A program made the position numbers and the translations under genes. Positions 26,850-36,084 of a DNA stretch of 64,000 nt are shown here, piece after piece. Position 1 is the stretch's first letter. Every line of letters starts with the position of its first letter. The notes below the pieces were generated by a model. The model was given only the letters and a program-made list of their open reading frames with translations, made no database searches and was not told the origin of the DNA. Origin of the DNA: Bacteroides muris (ex Afrizal et al. 2022) (GTDB lineage Bacteria; Bacteroidota; Bacteroidia; Bacteroidales; Bacteroidaceae); assembly GCF_004793475.1 (NCBI RefSeq), contig NZ_SRYZ01000010.1:45640-109639 (forward strand), in the 5' to 3' direction.

Positions 26850-27641
26850 ATGAATAGATTAATGGTTTGGGGGATTCTTGTCTGGATGGGGATTGCGTTG
26901 AATGCGCAATCCCTTTATCCGGACTTCAGCAAGCTGAACTTCGGGTGCGACGGAAACAGCATCACCGCAGGTGAGCAATGGTCTAAGACTGTAGTGGATA
27001 AGCTCGGATTCGCCACACATCATAACGTGGCGGTCGGTTCTGCCACATGGGCATGCCACCCCGACACTCAGGATTATGGCTGCGAAGGCTTTGCCGGCAT
27101 CTCCGGCGGTTGGCAGGCAACAGAGGATAGGCATGAGTTGCAGATGCGGCACAACAACGTATCGAAGGTACATATCCAGAAGTTCATAGCTGAGGTGGAA
27201 AGTGGCGCTTACCCTGCGCCCGATGTCTTTGTGTTCTCTATGGGAACGAACGACCGTAACCTGGGTAGTGCTGAAGAGGCCCTTAAGGGGAAGACACTCG
27301 ACGAAGTGGATGTCAGTACTATGGCGGGCGGTGCCCGTTGGGCCATTCAGACCATTTTGGAGCATTATCCTCAGTGCCGTGTATTTGTGTGCACGCCGAT
27401 TCAGACCGGCAACCCCGAACACAATACACTGAATCTGCAGAAGATTGCCATTCTGCGTGAGTTGTGCCGGGCGCTTTCCGTGCAGTTGATAGATTGTTAC
27501 TCCAATTGCGGCATTACCGAGAAGTTTGAGCAGTCTTCCGGTAGTGGACGCTATCTGCGCGACGGATTGCATCCCGACAAGCCGGGGCAGGAGTTGATGG
27601 GCCGTTACATAGCAAAGGAGATACGGAATAACTTCTTTTAG
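26850..27641 (+). CDS. SGNH/GDSL-type hydrolase, probable carbohydrate esterase
   Basis: This 263-residue secreted protein has a signal peptide (about 1-19, 'GIALNAQS'). The SGNH blocks are: block I 'CDGNSITAG' with nucleophile S37, block III 'GTNDRN' with N134, and block V 'RDGLHPDKPG' with D238 and H241. Block I reads G-N-S in place of G-D-S, an uncommon variant. A Cys-rich stretch ('WACHPDTQDYGCEG') may form a disulfide in the periplasm. It starts 19 bases after the epimerase and ends the operon. Because many plant glucomannans and galactoglucomannans are acetylated, deacetylation of mannan is a reasonable inference, but the ester substrate is not shown by sequence. Confidence 0.8.
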   Translation: MNRLMVWGILVWMGIALNAQSLYPDFSKLNFGCDGNSITAGEQWSKTVVDKLGFATHHNVAVGSATWACHPDTQDYGCEGFAGISGGWQATEDRHELQMRHNNVSKVHIQKFIAEVESGAYPAPDVFVFSMGTNDRNLGSAEEALKGKTLDEVDVSTMAGGARWAIQTILEHYPQCRVFVCTPIQTGNPEHNTLNLQKIAILRELCRALSVQLIDCYSNCGITEKFEQSSGSGRYLRDGLHPDKPGQELMGRYIAKEIRNNFF

Positions 27642-27742
27642 TCTTGTTCTGCATTCCAGTTGGAACAACTTATCATTAAGGGGATGTCAAAACACCAAAA
27701 ATATGAAAATCACCTCTGTCGCAGATATTAAGAAACCTAAGT

Positions 27743-27861
27743 CACCAGTGTCCCGTTAAACTTTCGTTTATGTCATTTTTGAGAAAATAAAAATCAGAAC
27801 TCTTTGATATTGAAGAAAGCACAATTTCTATGAGATGAGTATTTTTAACGGAACACTAGTG
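27743..27861. mobile_element. 119-bp MITE-like remnant with inverted ends
   Basis: The first 18 bases (27743-27760, CACCAGTGTCCCGTTAAA) match the inverse complement of the last 18 (27844-27861) with two mismatches. The AT-rich interior has no coding capacity. It lies in the 311-base gap between the mannan operon and the convergent DUF2264 gene. A deleted insertion sequence or non-autonomous element is likely. No other feature is seen in this gap. Confidence 0.55.
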
Positions 27862-27952
27862 AACATAAGGTGATTGAATAAGAGAGGGGTGAATCATAAA
27901 TGTCATATTATGATACACTTTCATCAATCGGTAGTAAGATATTATCCTGAAA

Positions 27953-29218
27953 TCAATACTCTACCTTGTAATCTTTAGGAAGATTTTCCCCTTTCCATGC
28001 CTTCTTGGTAGTCCAGTCGGCAGGTACATCTGTCCAGAAAGGATTGTCAGCGGGCAAGCCTAATGGTAAGAAACTTAAGGTAGCCATATAGAGGCTTCCG
28101 GTAGAGGTGTATCCGTCAGCGGCTTCCGGCTGATGTCCGTTGAAACCGAGAACCAGCCAACCGTTTTTGTCAAAATTCTGGTTTCCTTCGTACATATTGC
28201 GATGTACGGCGGTCAGCGCACAACGTACTTGTGCGGGAGTGACATGTGTCGGCAGTTTTTCACGCAATGCAACATCAGCTAAGGACTGGAAAGCGGCGGT
28301 GCGGTAAGTTACGGAACGGCCGAAAGCCGGATAAGTTCCGTCCGGTCCTATGATACGTTCACAAAATTCGGAGTGGCGGATCATGCGTTGAAGTGCTTCA
28401 TCCACCTCCTTCTGAGTGGCTCTCTTCTTGGCAGCCAATGTCTCCAGCATGGCTACATACATGGGATTCAATACGTAAGCATTGTAATAGTCCATGCTGA
28501 ATTTGGGTCCGTCGCTGTACCATCCGTCACCCACGTACCATTCCCTTATCTTGTTTTTGGCTATTTTCAGGCGGAAAGGATCACATTCACCTCCTGCCCA
28601 GTTGATGAATGATTCGTTCAGGCCGGTAAAAATCAGCCAGTTGTTGTATGCACCCGTCCGGTTGCGTAGGGCTTTCAATGATTCTATATAGCGTTGTTTG
28701 GTTGTGTTGTCCAGCGGTTCCCATAGGGCTTTTGGGGCACGCAGAAAAGCATGCACCAAGTAGGCGGCATCCACAATGGGCTGCGGCTGCTTGGTGAAGT
28801 TCAGTTTGTCGGGAGAAGTTGGGTCAACTGCATTCTTCAGCCCTTTCAGTACTTCCTCACGCATTTGTTTACGGAGCTTTCCTTCTTCTGTGTCATCATC
28901 GGGTAGTGCTAACCATGGAGCTACACCGGCCAATGTACGGCCTACAGCTTCCAAGTGGGTCACTTCATCATAACCTCTCGGATTTCCGCTCCGGGATTCT
29001 ATCGGCATATTCTGGCGCAAAGTCCCCTCTGCCAGGTTATGGATGACGGGGTAGGATATTTTCCACATCAACTTTACCCATGTGGCACGGTCTTCGGCAC
29101 CGGTGGTTACCTGATGCTCTTTGGTTGCTTTGTCTTTCTTGCTTTTGGCCTGCAAGGAAGAGGTGGGCAATGTCATTACTGCTATTAATAGTAAAATGAA
29201 ATAATGTAATCGTTGCAT
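27953..29218 (-). CDS. DUF2264 family protein, possible GH154 beta-glucuronidase
   Basis: This 421-residue secreted protein (signal ending near 'SLQAKS', about 24) is a helical-barrel DUF2264 protein. Typical patterns are 'DRATWVKLMWKISYPVIHNLAEGTLRQNMP', 'THLEAVGRTLAGVAPWLAL', 'NNWLIFTGLNESFINWAGGECDP', 'REWYVGDGWYSDGPKFSMDYYNAYVLNPMYV' and 'RIIGPDGTYPAFGRSVTYRTAAFQSLA'. Some DUF2264 proteins are classed as GH154 beta-glucuronidases, to my knowledge; I cannot confirm that this one belongs. The last gene of a minus-strand operon (SusC, SusD, GH88, this), it fits removal of uronic acids from an imported oligosaccharide. A strong hairpin at 29295-29352 separates it from GH88. Confidence 0.8.
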   Translation of the reverse strand: MQRLHYFILLLIAVMTLPTSSLQAKSKKDKATKEHQVTTGAEDRATWVKLMWKISYPVIHNLAEGTLRQNMPIESRSGNPRGYDEVTHLEAVGRTLAGVAPWLALPDDDTEEGKLRKQMREEVLKGLKNAVDPTSPDKLNFTKQPQPIVDAAYLVHAFLRAPKALWEPLDNTTKQRYIESLKALRNRTGAYNNWLIFTGLNESFINWAGGECDPFRLKIAKNKIREWYVGDGWYSDGPKFSMDYYNAYVLNPMYVAMLETLAAKKRATQKEVDEALQRMIRHSEFCERIIGPDGTYPAFGRSVTYRTAAFQSLADVALREKLPTHVTPAQVRCALTAVHRNMYEGNQNFDKNGWLVLGFNGHQPEAADGYTSTGSLYMATLSFLPLGLPADNPFWTDVPADWTTKKAWKGENLPKDYKVEY

Positions 29219-29294
29219 GTTTTCTTTATTATAATGGTTAATGTATCATTAGGACATTCAAAATTAGAAGAAATCTTTTATATGAAATCTATAT

Positions 29295-29352
29295 ACTCCC
29301 ACCAATCTCTTGTTAATGTCATATCTTTTATGGAAGAGAGAATGGTGGGAGT
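29295..29352. other. Strong intercistronic hairpin between GH88 and DUF2264 genes
   Basis: ACTCCCACCA (29295-29304) pairs with TGGTGGGAGT (29343-29352). An inner TCTCTT/AAGAGA stem (29306-29311 with 29334-29339) continues it past a small bulge, with a 22-base loop. No T-run follows in the direction of the minus-strand operon. It is likely an mRNA processing, stability or attenuation element. Confidence 0.65.
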
Positions 29353-29387
29353 AGGGGAAAAAAATGATTTAGATTGCTGAGATTAGA

Positions 29388-30659
29388 TTAGAATAGTGGT
29401 TCGTTGTTCAATATTTTGTTGTAGCGATGCAGAGCTTCTATGAAATAATAGTCCGCATACGTCAGGGGTACGTCAAGTTCACTACCGTGAGGAATGGCAC
29501 CTGTACTGTGCATCAGGATGAAGTTGGCATTCTCGCCCAACTTGGCACGATAGGCGGTGCTGCCCAAGGAGTGTAGAATCTGCTTGGCACCTTCCAAATA
29601 CTTCTTGCTCTTGGCACCCTTCACGTAAGTACTCAACTCCAGCAGTGCAGAGGCTGTGCAGGCTGCGGCAGAAGCGTCGCGATAAAGAATGGGTGTAATG
29701 CTTGCTCTGGAACGTACACCGGGCACATAGCCCTCTTCCCAAGCATTGAAGTCCCACCATGCTACCTTGTCGCTGGGCAGATTAGGATGGTTCAGGTAGT
29801 AGTCAGCCATGCCTTGGGCGGTTTTTAGGAAACGCTTGTCGCCCGTCTCACGGTAACACAAAGTGAATCCGTAGATACCCCATGACTGGCCTCTGGACCA
29901 GCAAGAGTTGTCGGAATAGCCCTGCGAGGTCTCGCCCTTGATGGGAGCACCCGTTTCTTTGTCGTAATAGATGATGTGGAAGTGACTGTAGTCTTTGCGT
30001 ATCTGGTTCTTCATCACCTTTTCGGCGTGCGAGATAGCTATGTTCTTGTATTCGTCGTCACCGGTCACCTTGCTGGCATGGAACAGCAGTTCCAGATTCA
30101 TCATGTTGTCGATAATGACGGGAAAATCATATACCTTGTCGCCATGCCAGGAACGGAAGCCGTTCCAAGACTGGATGACACCTGCTTTGGGACGGAAGCG
30201 GGTACAGAGAGACTTGGCCGATTCGGTCAGAATATCCTCGTAACCCTCTTTCGGTGCGAAGCGGTTGGCGTTGCCATAACTGCAATACATCATGAAGCCG
30301 ATATCATGATTGTCAGTGAATGTCTTGCAAGGTTCCATATACTTGGTATAAACCAGTGCGGAGTCTTGCAGAGCCTTGTCGCCAAGAAAATCGGAGATGT
30401 ACCATAAAGTGCCGGGGAAGAATCCGGCAGTCCACAGATAGATGCTGCCTTTGGATACTGTACCGTCCTTGCGCATACTGTGGGGCATGATTCCCTTGTT
30501 TTCTTTGCCTTGTGCAGGAGTCTTCATCATCAGGTGATACTGCTTGGCGGCAAATTCCATGTTTTCTTGAATGAATGACTTCTCGGCTTCTGTTTTCTGG
30601 CTGAAAGCCGGAAAACAAAGAAGCAGAGAGAGAGAGGTTGTAATAAGTTTACTTTTCAT
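29388..30659 (-). CDS. GH88 unsaturated glucuronyl hydrolase
   Basis: This 423-residue secreted enzyme (signal to about 20, 'CFPAFSQ') removes the unsaturated uronic acid left at oligosaccharide non-reducing ends by polysaccharide lyases. The (alpha/alpha)6 fold has the GH88 motifs 'NHDIGFMMYCSYGNA' with D119 and 'VIIDNMMNLELLF' with D184. These are the two Asp positions used in this vinyl-ether hydration mechanism. 'CWSRGQSWGIYGFTLCYRETGDKRFL' and 'DASAAACTASALLEL' are also family marks. It is 68 bases downstream of SusD in the minus-strand operon. Its presence implies a lyase step, which the heparinase-like gene at 36085 provides. GH105 is a more distant alternative. Confidence 0.9.
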   Translation of the reverse strand: MKSKLITTSLSLLLCFPAFSQKTEAEKSFIQENMEFAAKQYHLMMKTPAQGKENKGIMPHSMRKDGTVSKGSIYLWTAGFFPGTLWYISDFLGDKALQDSALVYTKYMEPCKTFTDNHDIGFMMYCSYGNANRFAPKEGYEDILTESAKSLCTRFRPKAGVIQSWNGFRSWHGDKVYDFPVIIDNMMNLELLFHASKVTGDDEYKNIAISHAEKVMKNQIRKDYSHFHIIYYDKETGAPIKGETSQGYSDNSCWSRGQSWGIYGFTLCYRETGDKRFLKTAQGMADYYLNHPNLPSDKVAWWDFNAWEEGYVPGVRSRASITPILYRDASAAACTASALLELSTYVKGAKSKKYLEGAKQILHSLGSTAYRAKLGENANFILMHSTGAIPHGSELDVPLTYADYYFIEALHRYNKILNNEPLF

Positions 30660-30727
30660 AAATGAATTATCGATAAATAAAGTTTTATGGTCAGGATATA
30701 AACATTTGCTAAATCTATCTCAAGAGG

Positions 30728-32446
30728 TTACCAACCGGGGTTCTGTTCGCCCAACTCAGAATTGCGTTCGAACTCCACAGCCGGAATGGGGAACAGATAA
30801 TCACGGTCAACGAATTCACGCTTAAAGATGAATTTACCCAAAATATCGTCATATTCGTAATTCAGTTTCTCCTTGGCAAGTCCCCAACGTCTAAGGTCGC
30901 TGAAACGATGGCCTTCGCAAGCCAGTTCTATAGCTCTCTCGTGCATGATGCGCTCAAACACTTCTTCCTTGCTGTGAGCTTCTAGCCAAGCGGCACCGCT
31001 GTTCAAGGCAGGCATGTTGGTGGACGGGCGTTGGCGTACCTGATTAATCAGGGCAACAGCCTCATCTTGCTGGTCGACCGCGTTGTAGCACTCGGCAAGC
31101 ATCAGCAATACATCAGCATAGCGGATAAGCGGGAAGTCCACCGGTGAACTGCTACGCTCAAGTAAAATGCCGTCCATATCACCTTCCGGCACAAACTTGC
31201 GCCAATAATAATTATTGTGGTTTTGATTGTCGCGCAAGAAACCGTTGGCTTCGTTCACACCTGTAGCCAGCACATATTCCATCTCCTTAGGAGTAAATCC
31301 GTTGCAACCCAAGAAGTGAGCATATGGAGTAATCAATGTCTGTTCCATACGTGGGTCGCGGTTCTTGTAGATGGTGCGGATTTTGTCCCTGTCTGCCGGA
31401 TAAGATTCAACGCTCTTCTTGTCTGTGCTCAACTTCGCCTCAAAGATGCTCTTTTGCAATGCTCTGTCACCATAGAAACCCGGATAAATCTCATCCCAGC
31501 TGAAGGGGCGGCCGTCTTTGTATTCGTACATATCGGCTAAGATGTCGGTAGGCATATTGTTGTTCCAGCAACCGCCGAAAGCGGCACGACTGCCCAAGCG
31601 GAGGCAGTAAGCCAAACCATATTCATTGTCGGCACCATTCACACATTGAATGCTGAAAATCATTTCGGCAGACTGGTCGGCTTCCAGCGTAAAGAGGTCG
31701 GGATAGCTATCGTTCAGGCGATAGCCGTAGTCACGTCCTTGAGGATCTTTTACGATTTCCTCAAAGTCAGCCTTGGCACCGGCAAAGTCCTTCGTATAAA
31801 GTTTCACCTTACCGCGCAGAGCCACGGCAGCACCACGCGTGGCGCGTCCATAGTCAGAGCTTCCCCATTTCACGGGCAATACATTCACTGCCTCATCCAA
31901 ATCGTCCAAGATGAATTTCTTGGTCTCTTCGGCTGTAGTACGGGGCTTCTTCATATTCATAAACTCCTGATCTACCACAGTTGTCTCGTCATAAAGGGGC
32001 ACACCACCGTAGAAGTCGAGCAAATGGAAGTAGTGGAGAGCGCGCATAAACTTGGCCTCAGCCTTATAGAGCGCTTTCTTCTCATCGCTGGTATTTACCT
32101 TGTCAATATTCTGCAACAGTAAATTGGCACGGAAAATTCCATTATAAGAACTTTGCCATTTGCTTGTGATATAGGCGGTACGGTCATTATGAGTTCCTTT
32201 GATAATGGCAGGCATCTGCCAGTTGTTGTAATCCATGGCAATTTCGCCCAGTGCATCCAAGTTGTAGTAAGCGCCGAAAGTATTTTCGTTCCGTAAGGTT
32301 TCGTACATAGCCACCATACCTTGGTATGCGTGTTCTTCGGTTTGCCAAAAGGTTCCGGAACTCGTTTTGTCATGCGGAAATTGATCCAAGTCGTAGCAGC
32401 TGCTCATCAGCCCGGCTGCTGCCAGAAGTAATATATATTTTTTCAT
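30728..32446 (-). CDS. SusD/RagB-like lipoprotein (uronide locus)
   Basis: This 572-residue lipoprotein has the lipobox 'MSSC' (about 17). It has N-terminal SusD helices with 'AEAKFMRALHYFHLLDFYGGVPLYDET' near residue 130. The C-terminal part contains 'YADVLLMLAECYNAVDQ', 'HERAIELACEGHRFSDLRRWGLAKE' and the closing 'NSELGEQNPGW'. It starts 18 bases after its SusC partner. It binds the polysaccharide or lyase products at the cell surface. The ligand is inferred to contain uronic acid because GH88 and a heparinase-like lyase are in the locus. Confidence 0.94.
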   Translation of the reverse strand: MKKYILLLAAAGLMSSCYDLDQFPHDKTSSGTFWQTEEHAYQGMVAMYETLRNENTFGAYYNLDALGEIAMDYNNWQMPAIIKGTHNDRTAYITSKWQSSYNGIFRANLLLQNIDKVNTSDEKKALYKAEAKFMRALHYFHLLDFYGGVPLYDETTVVDQEFMNMKKPRTTAEETKKFILDDLDEAVNVLPVKWGSSDYGRATRGAAVALRGKVKLYTKDFAGAKADFEEIVKDPQGRDYGYRLNDSYPDLFTLEADQSAEMIFSIQCVNGADNEYGLAYCLRLGSRAAFGGCWNNNMPTDILADMYEYKDGRPFSWDEIYPGFYGDRALQKSIFEAKLSTDKKSVESYPADRDKIRTIYKNRDPRMEQTLITPYAHFLGCNGFTPKEMEYVLATGVNEANGFLRDNQNHNNYYWRKFVPEGDMDGILLERSSSPVDFPLIRYADVLLMLAECYNAVDQQDEAVALINQVRQRPSTNMPALNSGAAWLEAHSKEEVFERIMHERAIELACEGHRFSDLRRWGLAKEKLNYEYDDILGKFIFKREFVDRDYLFPIPAVEFERNSELGEQNPGW

Positions 32447-32464
32447 GATGTTATTGTTGTTTGT

Positions 32465-35400
32465 TTAGAATGAAACGTTAAGTCCGAAGGAAGCCTGACG
32501 GATGGCAGGATAAGTCAAACCGCTTGTCTCGGGGTCCATACCTACATAATTGCTGAAAGTGAAGAAGTTCTCTAAGCTACAGAACAGACGTACACGGTTC
32601 ATCGCAGCTGCGTTTGTCCACTTCTTTGGCAAGGTATATCCCATCTGGATATTCTTTATCTTCAAGTAAGATTTGTCTGTTTCCCACATATCGCTGGCAC
32701 GGGTGTTACGACTGTCGTTAATAAGAAAACGGGGATACTTGGCAGGCGTGTTACGTCCTTCATACCAACGTCCGTCCGCCACTTCCTTACCGATTTGGTA
32801 AGCACTGGCCGGAAGATTGGAGGAGTGCATAGATTGGTATTGCACTTTATAGCTGCCTGTACCGGACATCAGCATAGAGAAGTCGAATCCTTTGTATTCG
32901 AAGCCCAAATTGATACCGAAGTACAGGCGGGGCTTGTTTCCGTGACCTCTTACTACGCGATCATTATCGTCGAAAACACCGTCATGGTTGGTATCTTTAT
33001 AGAGTACGTCACCCAATTCCGGACGTTTGTATTGGGTGAAAGGATTTACTTTATTTCCATCTTTATCTACTGAATTAGTGGCAAGCCATTCTACATAATC
33101 CAAGTCATTCTGAGTTTCGATGATGCGGTCAATCAGCAGTACGTATTCCGACCAGATGGGTAATCCTTCCTTTAGGATAGTGTTTCCGTTATAACTCGGT
33201 TCGTTACCTTTGTACTTGGTCACTTTGTTCTCAACGAAAGTAAAGTTCGTACCAATGTTGTAGTGGAAATCATTGATTTGGTCGTTCCAGTTCAGCGTCA
33301 ATTCGAAGCCGTTGTTACGCACCTTGGCACTGTTCTGACGGGGAACTTTGGCATTACCGTGTACCAACGGAGCGGGCAAGTCAATCAAGATGTCCTTGGT
33401 GTTCTTGATGAAATATTCCACGCTACCGGACAAGCGGTTGTTCAGTGTGGCAAAGTCAACGGCAAAGTTGGTAACGGCTGTACTTTCCCAAGTCAGGGCA
33501 GCATTGGCAATGGAGCTGATATAGAGCCCCGTTTGAGCTACATTGCCCAAAGCATACTTTAAGTCGTTGTAGTTGGAGATAGACATATAGTTGGCAGAAT
33601 AAGGGTCATCTCCCAAATAGTTGTTGCCCAGTTCACCGTAAGACATACGGAACTTCAAGGCATCCAGCCAGCTACGGGTTTTCTCCATAAACTTTTCCTG
33701 GTCGATGCGCCATGCAGCCGAGAAGGAGGGGAAGTAACCCCAGCGGTTACCTTTCAAGAAACGTGAAGAACCGTCGGCGCGTATATTCATCTCCAACAGA
33801 TATTTGTTGTCCCAACCCAAGTTGATGCGGCCGAAGTAGGAACGCATGGTCCATTCATTCTGATTTCCGGATGTGTTCGGATCAGATGTGGCACCGTCGA
33901 TTACATCAACGTTTCCATTTATCGGGTCTTTTCTGCTGGCATTTATCTTGCGGTCACGAGACATCTCCTGGCTGGCACCTACCATCACATTCAAATCCAG
34001 ATGCTTGTCGAAGAACTTGTTATCGTAACGGACAACCCCATCCATGAACATACGTTCTTCCTTGCGGTTATAGTTGTTGATGGAGTGTCTGGTGGCATCT
34101 GCTCTGACTATGTTATCCTGGGCAAAGTTCCAAAGGTTGATGGGCTGGGTTCTCCATGAATTGAACTTGTCGGTAAATTCGTATGAGTAAGAGCCTTGGA
34201 GAGTCAAACCTTTAACGGGAGTCAAAGTTGCATTGAATGCGCTACGGAAGTTGCGCACCTCTTTGTTGCCTTTGTTGCGATAGAGATACATAAAAGGATT
34301 GTTGACCTGAATGTCCTCACCCAGAGCCTGTGCACCTCCGAAGCGACCGTCGGGATGGCGGAGCACTACTCCCGGTGAACTGGCGTCACTATAAGTAAAG
34401 ATGTCTTTTATGTTGTCGGAAGCGATGTCGTTGTTGGAGAGATAACCGTTAAGCTTGGCACCCAACGTCAACCAGCTGGCCACTTTGGCCTCTACATTGG
34501 AACGGAAGCTGTACTTCTCGTAACCGGCATTGTCAATGATACCCGGATTCTTGAGATAACCGAATGAAGTGAAGAAGGAAATCTTGTCTGTGCCACCGCT
34601 CAACGAAAGGTTGTGATTGGTGGCCACGGCTGTCTGGAACACTTCGTCCGTCCAGTCCGTATTGGGATAAAGCAGAGGATTGCGGCCTTTGTCATTTCTC
34701 CAGGCATCAATGGTTTCTTGGTTGAACTGGGCATATTCTCCTCCACCGGAATTACGATGAGCCTCGTTTCTCAGTTCCATGTAATCGGCATAGTTGGTTA
34801 CAGCCTCCACTGTCTTTCCGATGGATTCCAAAGAGACGTAACCAGTATAATCTACGGAAATCTTACCCTGCTTACCCTTCTTGGTAGTAATCAGGATTAC
34901 ACCGTTGGCAGCACGGCTACCGTAAATGGAAGCCGAAGCGGCGTCTTTCAGCACGGTCATGCTCTCCACGTCTTGCGGAGACACGGTATTGATGTTACTC
35001 TCCACACCGTCGATGATGATGAGCGGGGCCGAGTTGTTCAGCGAGCCTTGTCCGCGCACTAGGATACTGGCGTTGTCGTTGCCTGGTACGTTGCTGCTGG
35101 ATGTCACGGAAACACCTGCCGCCATACCGGCCAAACCGGAAGATAAGTTGGTGACGGGGCGCTTCTCAGCAATATCCGCCATGTTTACGGAAGATACGGA
35201 TCCCGTCAGGTTTACTTTCTTCTGCGAAGCATAACCCACTACCACAACTTCATCAATCAATTCGCTGTCTTCTTGCAGCGTGATGTTGAGATTGCTTTGC
35301 GCGCCTACCTTGACAGCTTGTTCCTTGTAACCGACAAAGCTGATGACCAGCGTTGCGCCTTCGGGCACATTGTTTAATGTAAACTGACCGTCGATATTGG

Positions 35401-35653
35401 TAATGGAACCGTTGGTTGTTCCTTTTACCATTACATTAGCGCCAATGATGGTTTCTCCTTTATCGTCTATCACTATACCTGTAACGGTACGTCCTTGTTG
35501 TTGCACGATAAGTGAAGAGTTCACTGCATAAGAGTCGGAATGGTTTCTTCCGGTAGCATACACCGGACTTGTTGCCAATAAAAAGGCACCTCCAACTAAA
35601 AGTTTGGATAAGTTAGCATGAAACATACATCTGTCTTTTTTGTTTTGACACAT
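32465..35653 (-). CDS. SusC-like TonB-dependent transporter (uronide locus)
   Basis: This 1062-residue outer-membrane importer has a signal peptide to about 34 ('SPVYATG'), then a CarboxypepD_reg-like domain (about 54-125, 'VTGIVIDDKGETIIGANVMVKG'). The TonB-box-like 'LIDEVVVVGYA' lies near 132-142, the plug signature 'MTVLKDAASASIYGSRAANGV' near 230-251, and the long barrel ends in 'ASFGLNVSF'. Starts at residue 1 or at the Met of 'MFHANLSKLL' (residue 10) are both plausible. It is the first gene of the minus-strand operon; a candidate -7 element lies at 35687-35694. The cargo is inferred to be unsaturated uronide oligosaccharides. Confidence 0.95.
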   Translation of the reverse strand: MCQNKKDRCMFHANLSKLLVGGAFLLATSPVYATGRNHSDSYAVNSSLIVQQQGRTVTGIVIDDKGETIIGANVMVKGTTNGSITNIDGQFTLNNVPEGATLVISFVGYKEQAVKVGAQSNLNITLQEDSELIDEVVVVGYASQKKVNLTGSVSSVNMADIAEKRPVTNLSSGLAGMAAGVSVTSSSNVPGNDNASILVRGQGSLNNSAPLIIIDGVESNINTVSPQDVESMTVLKDAASASIYGSRAANGVILITTKKGKQGKISVDYTGYVSLESIGKTVEAVTNYADYMELRNEAHRNSGGGEYAQFNQETIDAWRNDKGRNPLLYPNTDWTDEVFQTAVATNHNLSLSGGTDKISFFTSFGYLKNPGIIDNAGYEKYSFRSNVEAKVASWLTLGAKLNGYLSNNDIASDNIKDIFTYSDASSPGVVLRHPDGRFGGAQALGEDIQVNNPFMYLYRNKGNKEVRNFRSAFNATLTPVKGLTLQGSYSYEFTDKFNSWRTQPINLWNFAQDNIVRADATRHSINNYNRKEERMFMDGVVRYDNKFFDKHLDLNVMVGASQEMSRDRKINASRKDPINGNVDVIDGATSDPNTSGNQNEWTMRSYFGRINLGWDNKYLLEMNIRADGSSRFLKGNRWGYFPSFSAAWRIDQEKFMEKTRSWLDALKFRMSYGELGNNYLGDDPYSANYMSISNYNDLKYALGNVAQTGLYISSIANAALTWESTAVTNFAVDFATLNNRLSGSVEYFIKNTKDILIDLPAPLVHGNAKVPRQNSAKVRNNGFELTLNWNDQINDFHYNIGTNFTFVENKVTKYKGNEPSYNGNTILKEGLPIWSEYVLLIDRIIETQNDLDYVEWLATNSVDKDGNKVNPFTQYKRPELGDVLYKDTNHDGVFDDNDRVVRGHGNKPRLYFGINLGFEYKGFDFSMLMSGTGSYKVQYQSMHSSNLPASAYQIGKEVADGRWYEGRNTPAKYPRFLINDSRNTRASDMWETDKSYLKIKNIQMGYTLPKKWTNAAAMNRVRLFCSLENFFTFSNYVGMDPETSGLTYPAIRQASFGLNVSF

Positions 35654-36084
35654 AGTTTACTGTAATTTTAAGGTTTTTCATCGTTGCAAAAATAAAATCG
35701 TGAGGAATCACAGACGGACTACATTCGTTTCTTTAAGGGGAGAAAACAAACATATTCATACATTTAACACTTATTGCAAACGGGTGTATTTTGTATAGAG
35801 ATGGGGTAGATTCGTACATGTATTAATGGTTAAAAAGTGTATAAACAATTGATTGCTAAGTGCCTTGCAAATTTCTATTCCACATATCCCAGCCTCCCTG
35901 TAGCACTGATATATCGTAATGTGGAAAGTGGTATGAGGGATATTATGGATAATCATTTAGGCCTGTTTAAGTGTGAATTTCGACAGGTAGTACGAAAATG
36001 TACCTAAAATTGGACGATACTTCTCTTGATTAATCTAATTTTAGGCTTCTTTTGTTCAAAGAAACTTTATTAGAATTAATCGCC
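35654..36084. promoter_or_regulatory. Divergent control region between SusC and heparinase-like genes
   Basis: This 431-base AT-rich gap separates two divergent transcripts. On the minus strand TATTTTTG (complement of 35687-35694) fits the -7 consensus for the SusC operon and lies 34 bases from its start. I see no convincing promoter for the plus-strand gene. The hybrid two-component regulator encoded at 39991-43971 probably binds here, but no operator could be recognised. I see no gene. Confidence 0.4.
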
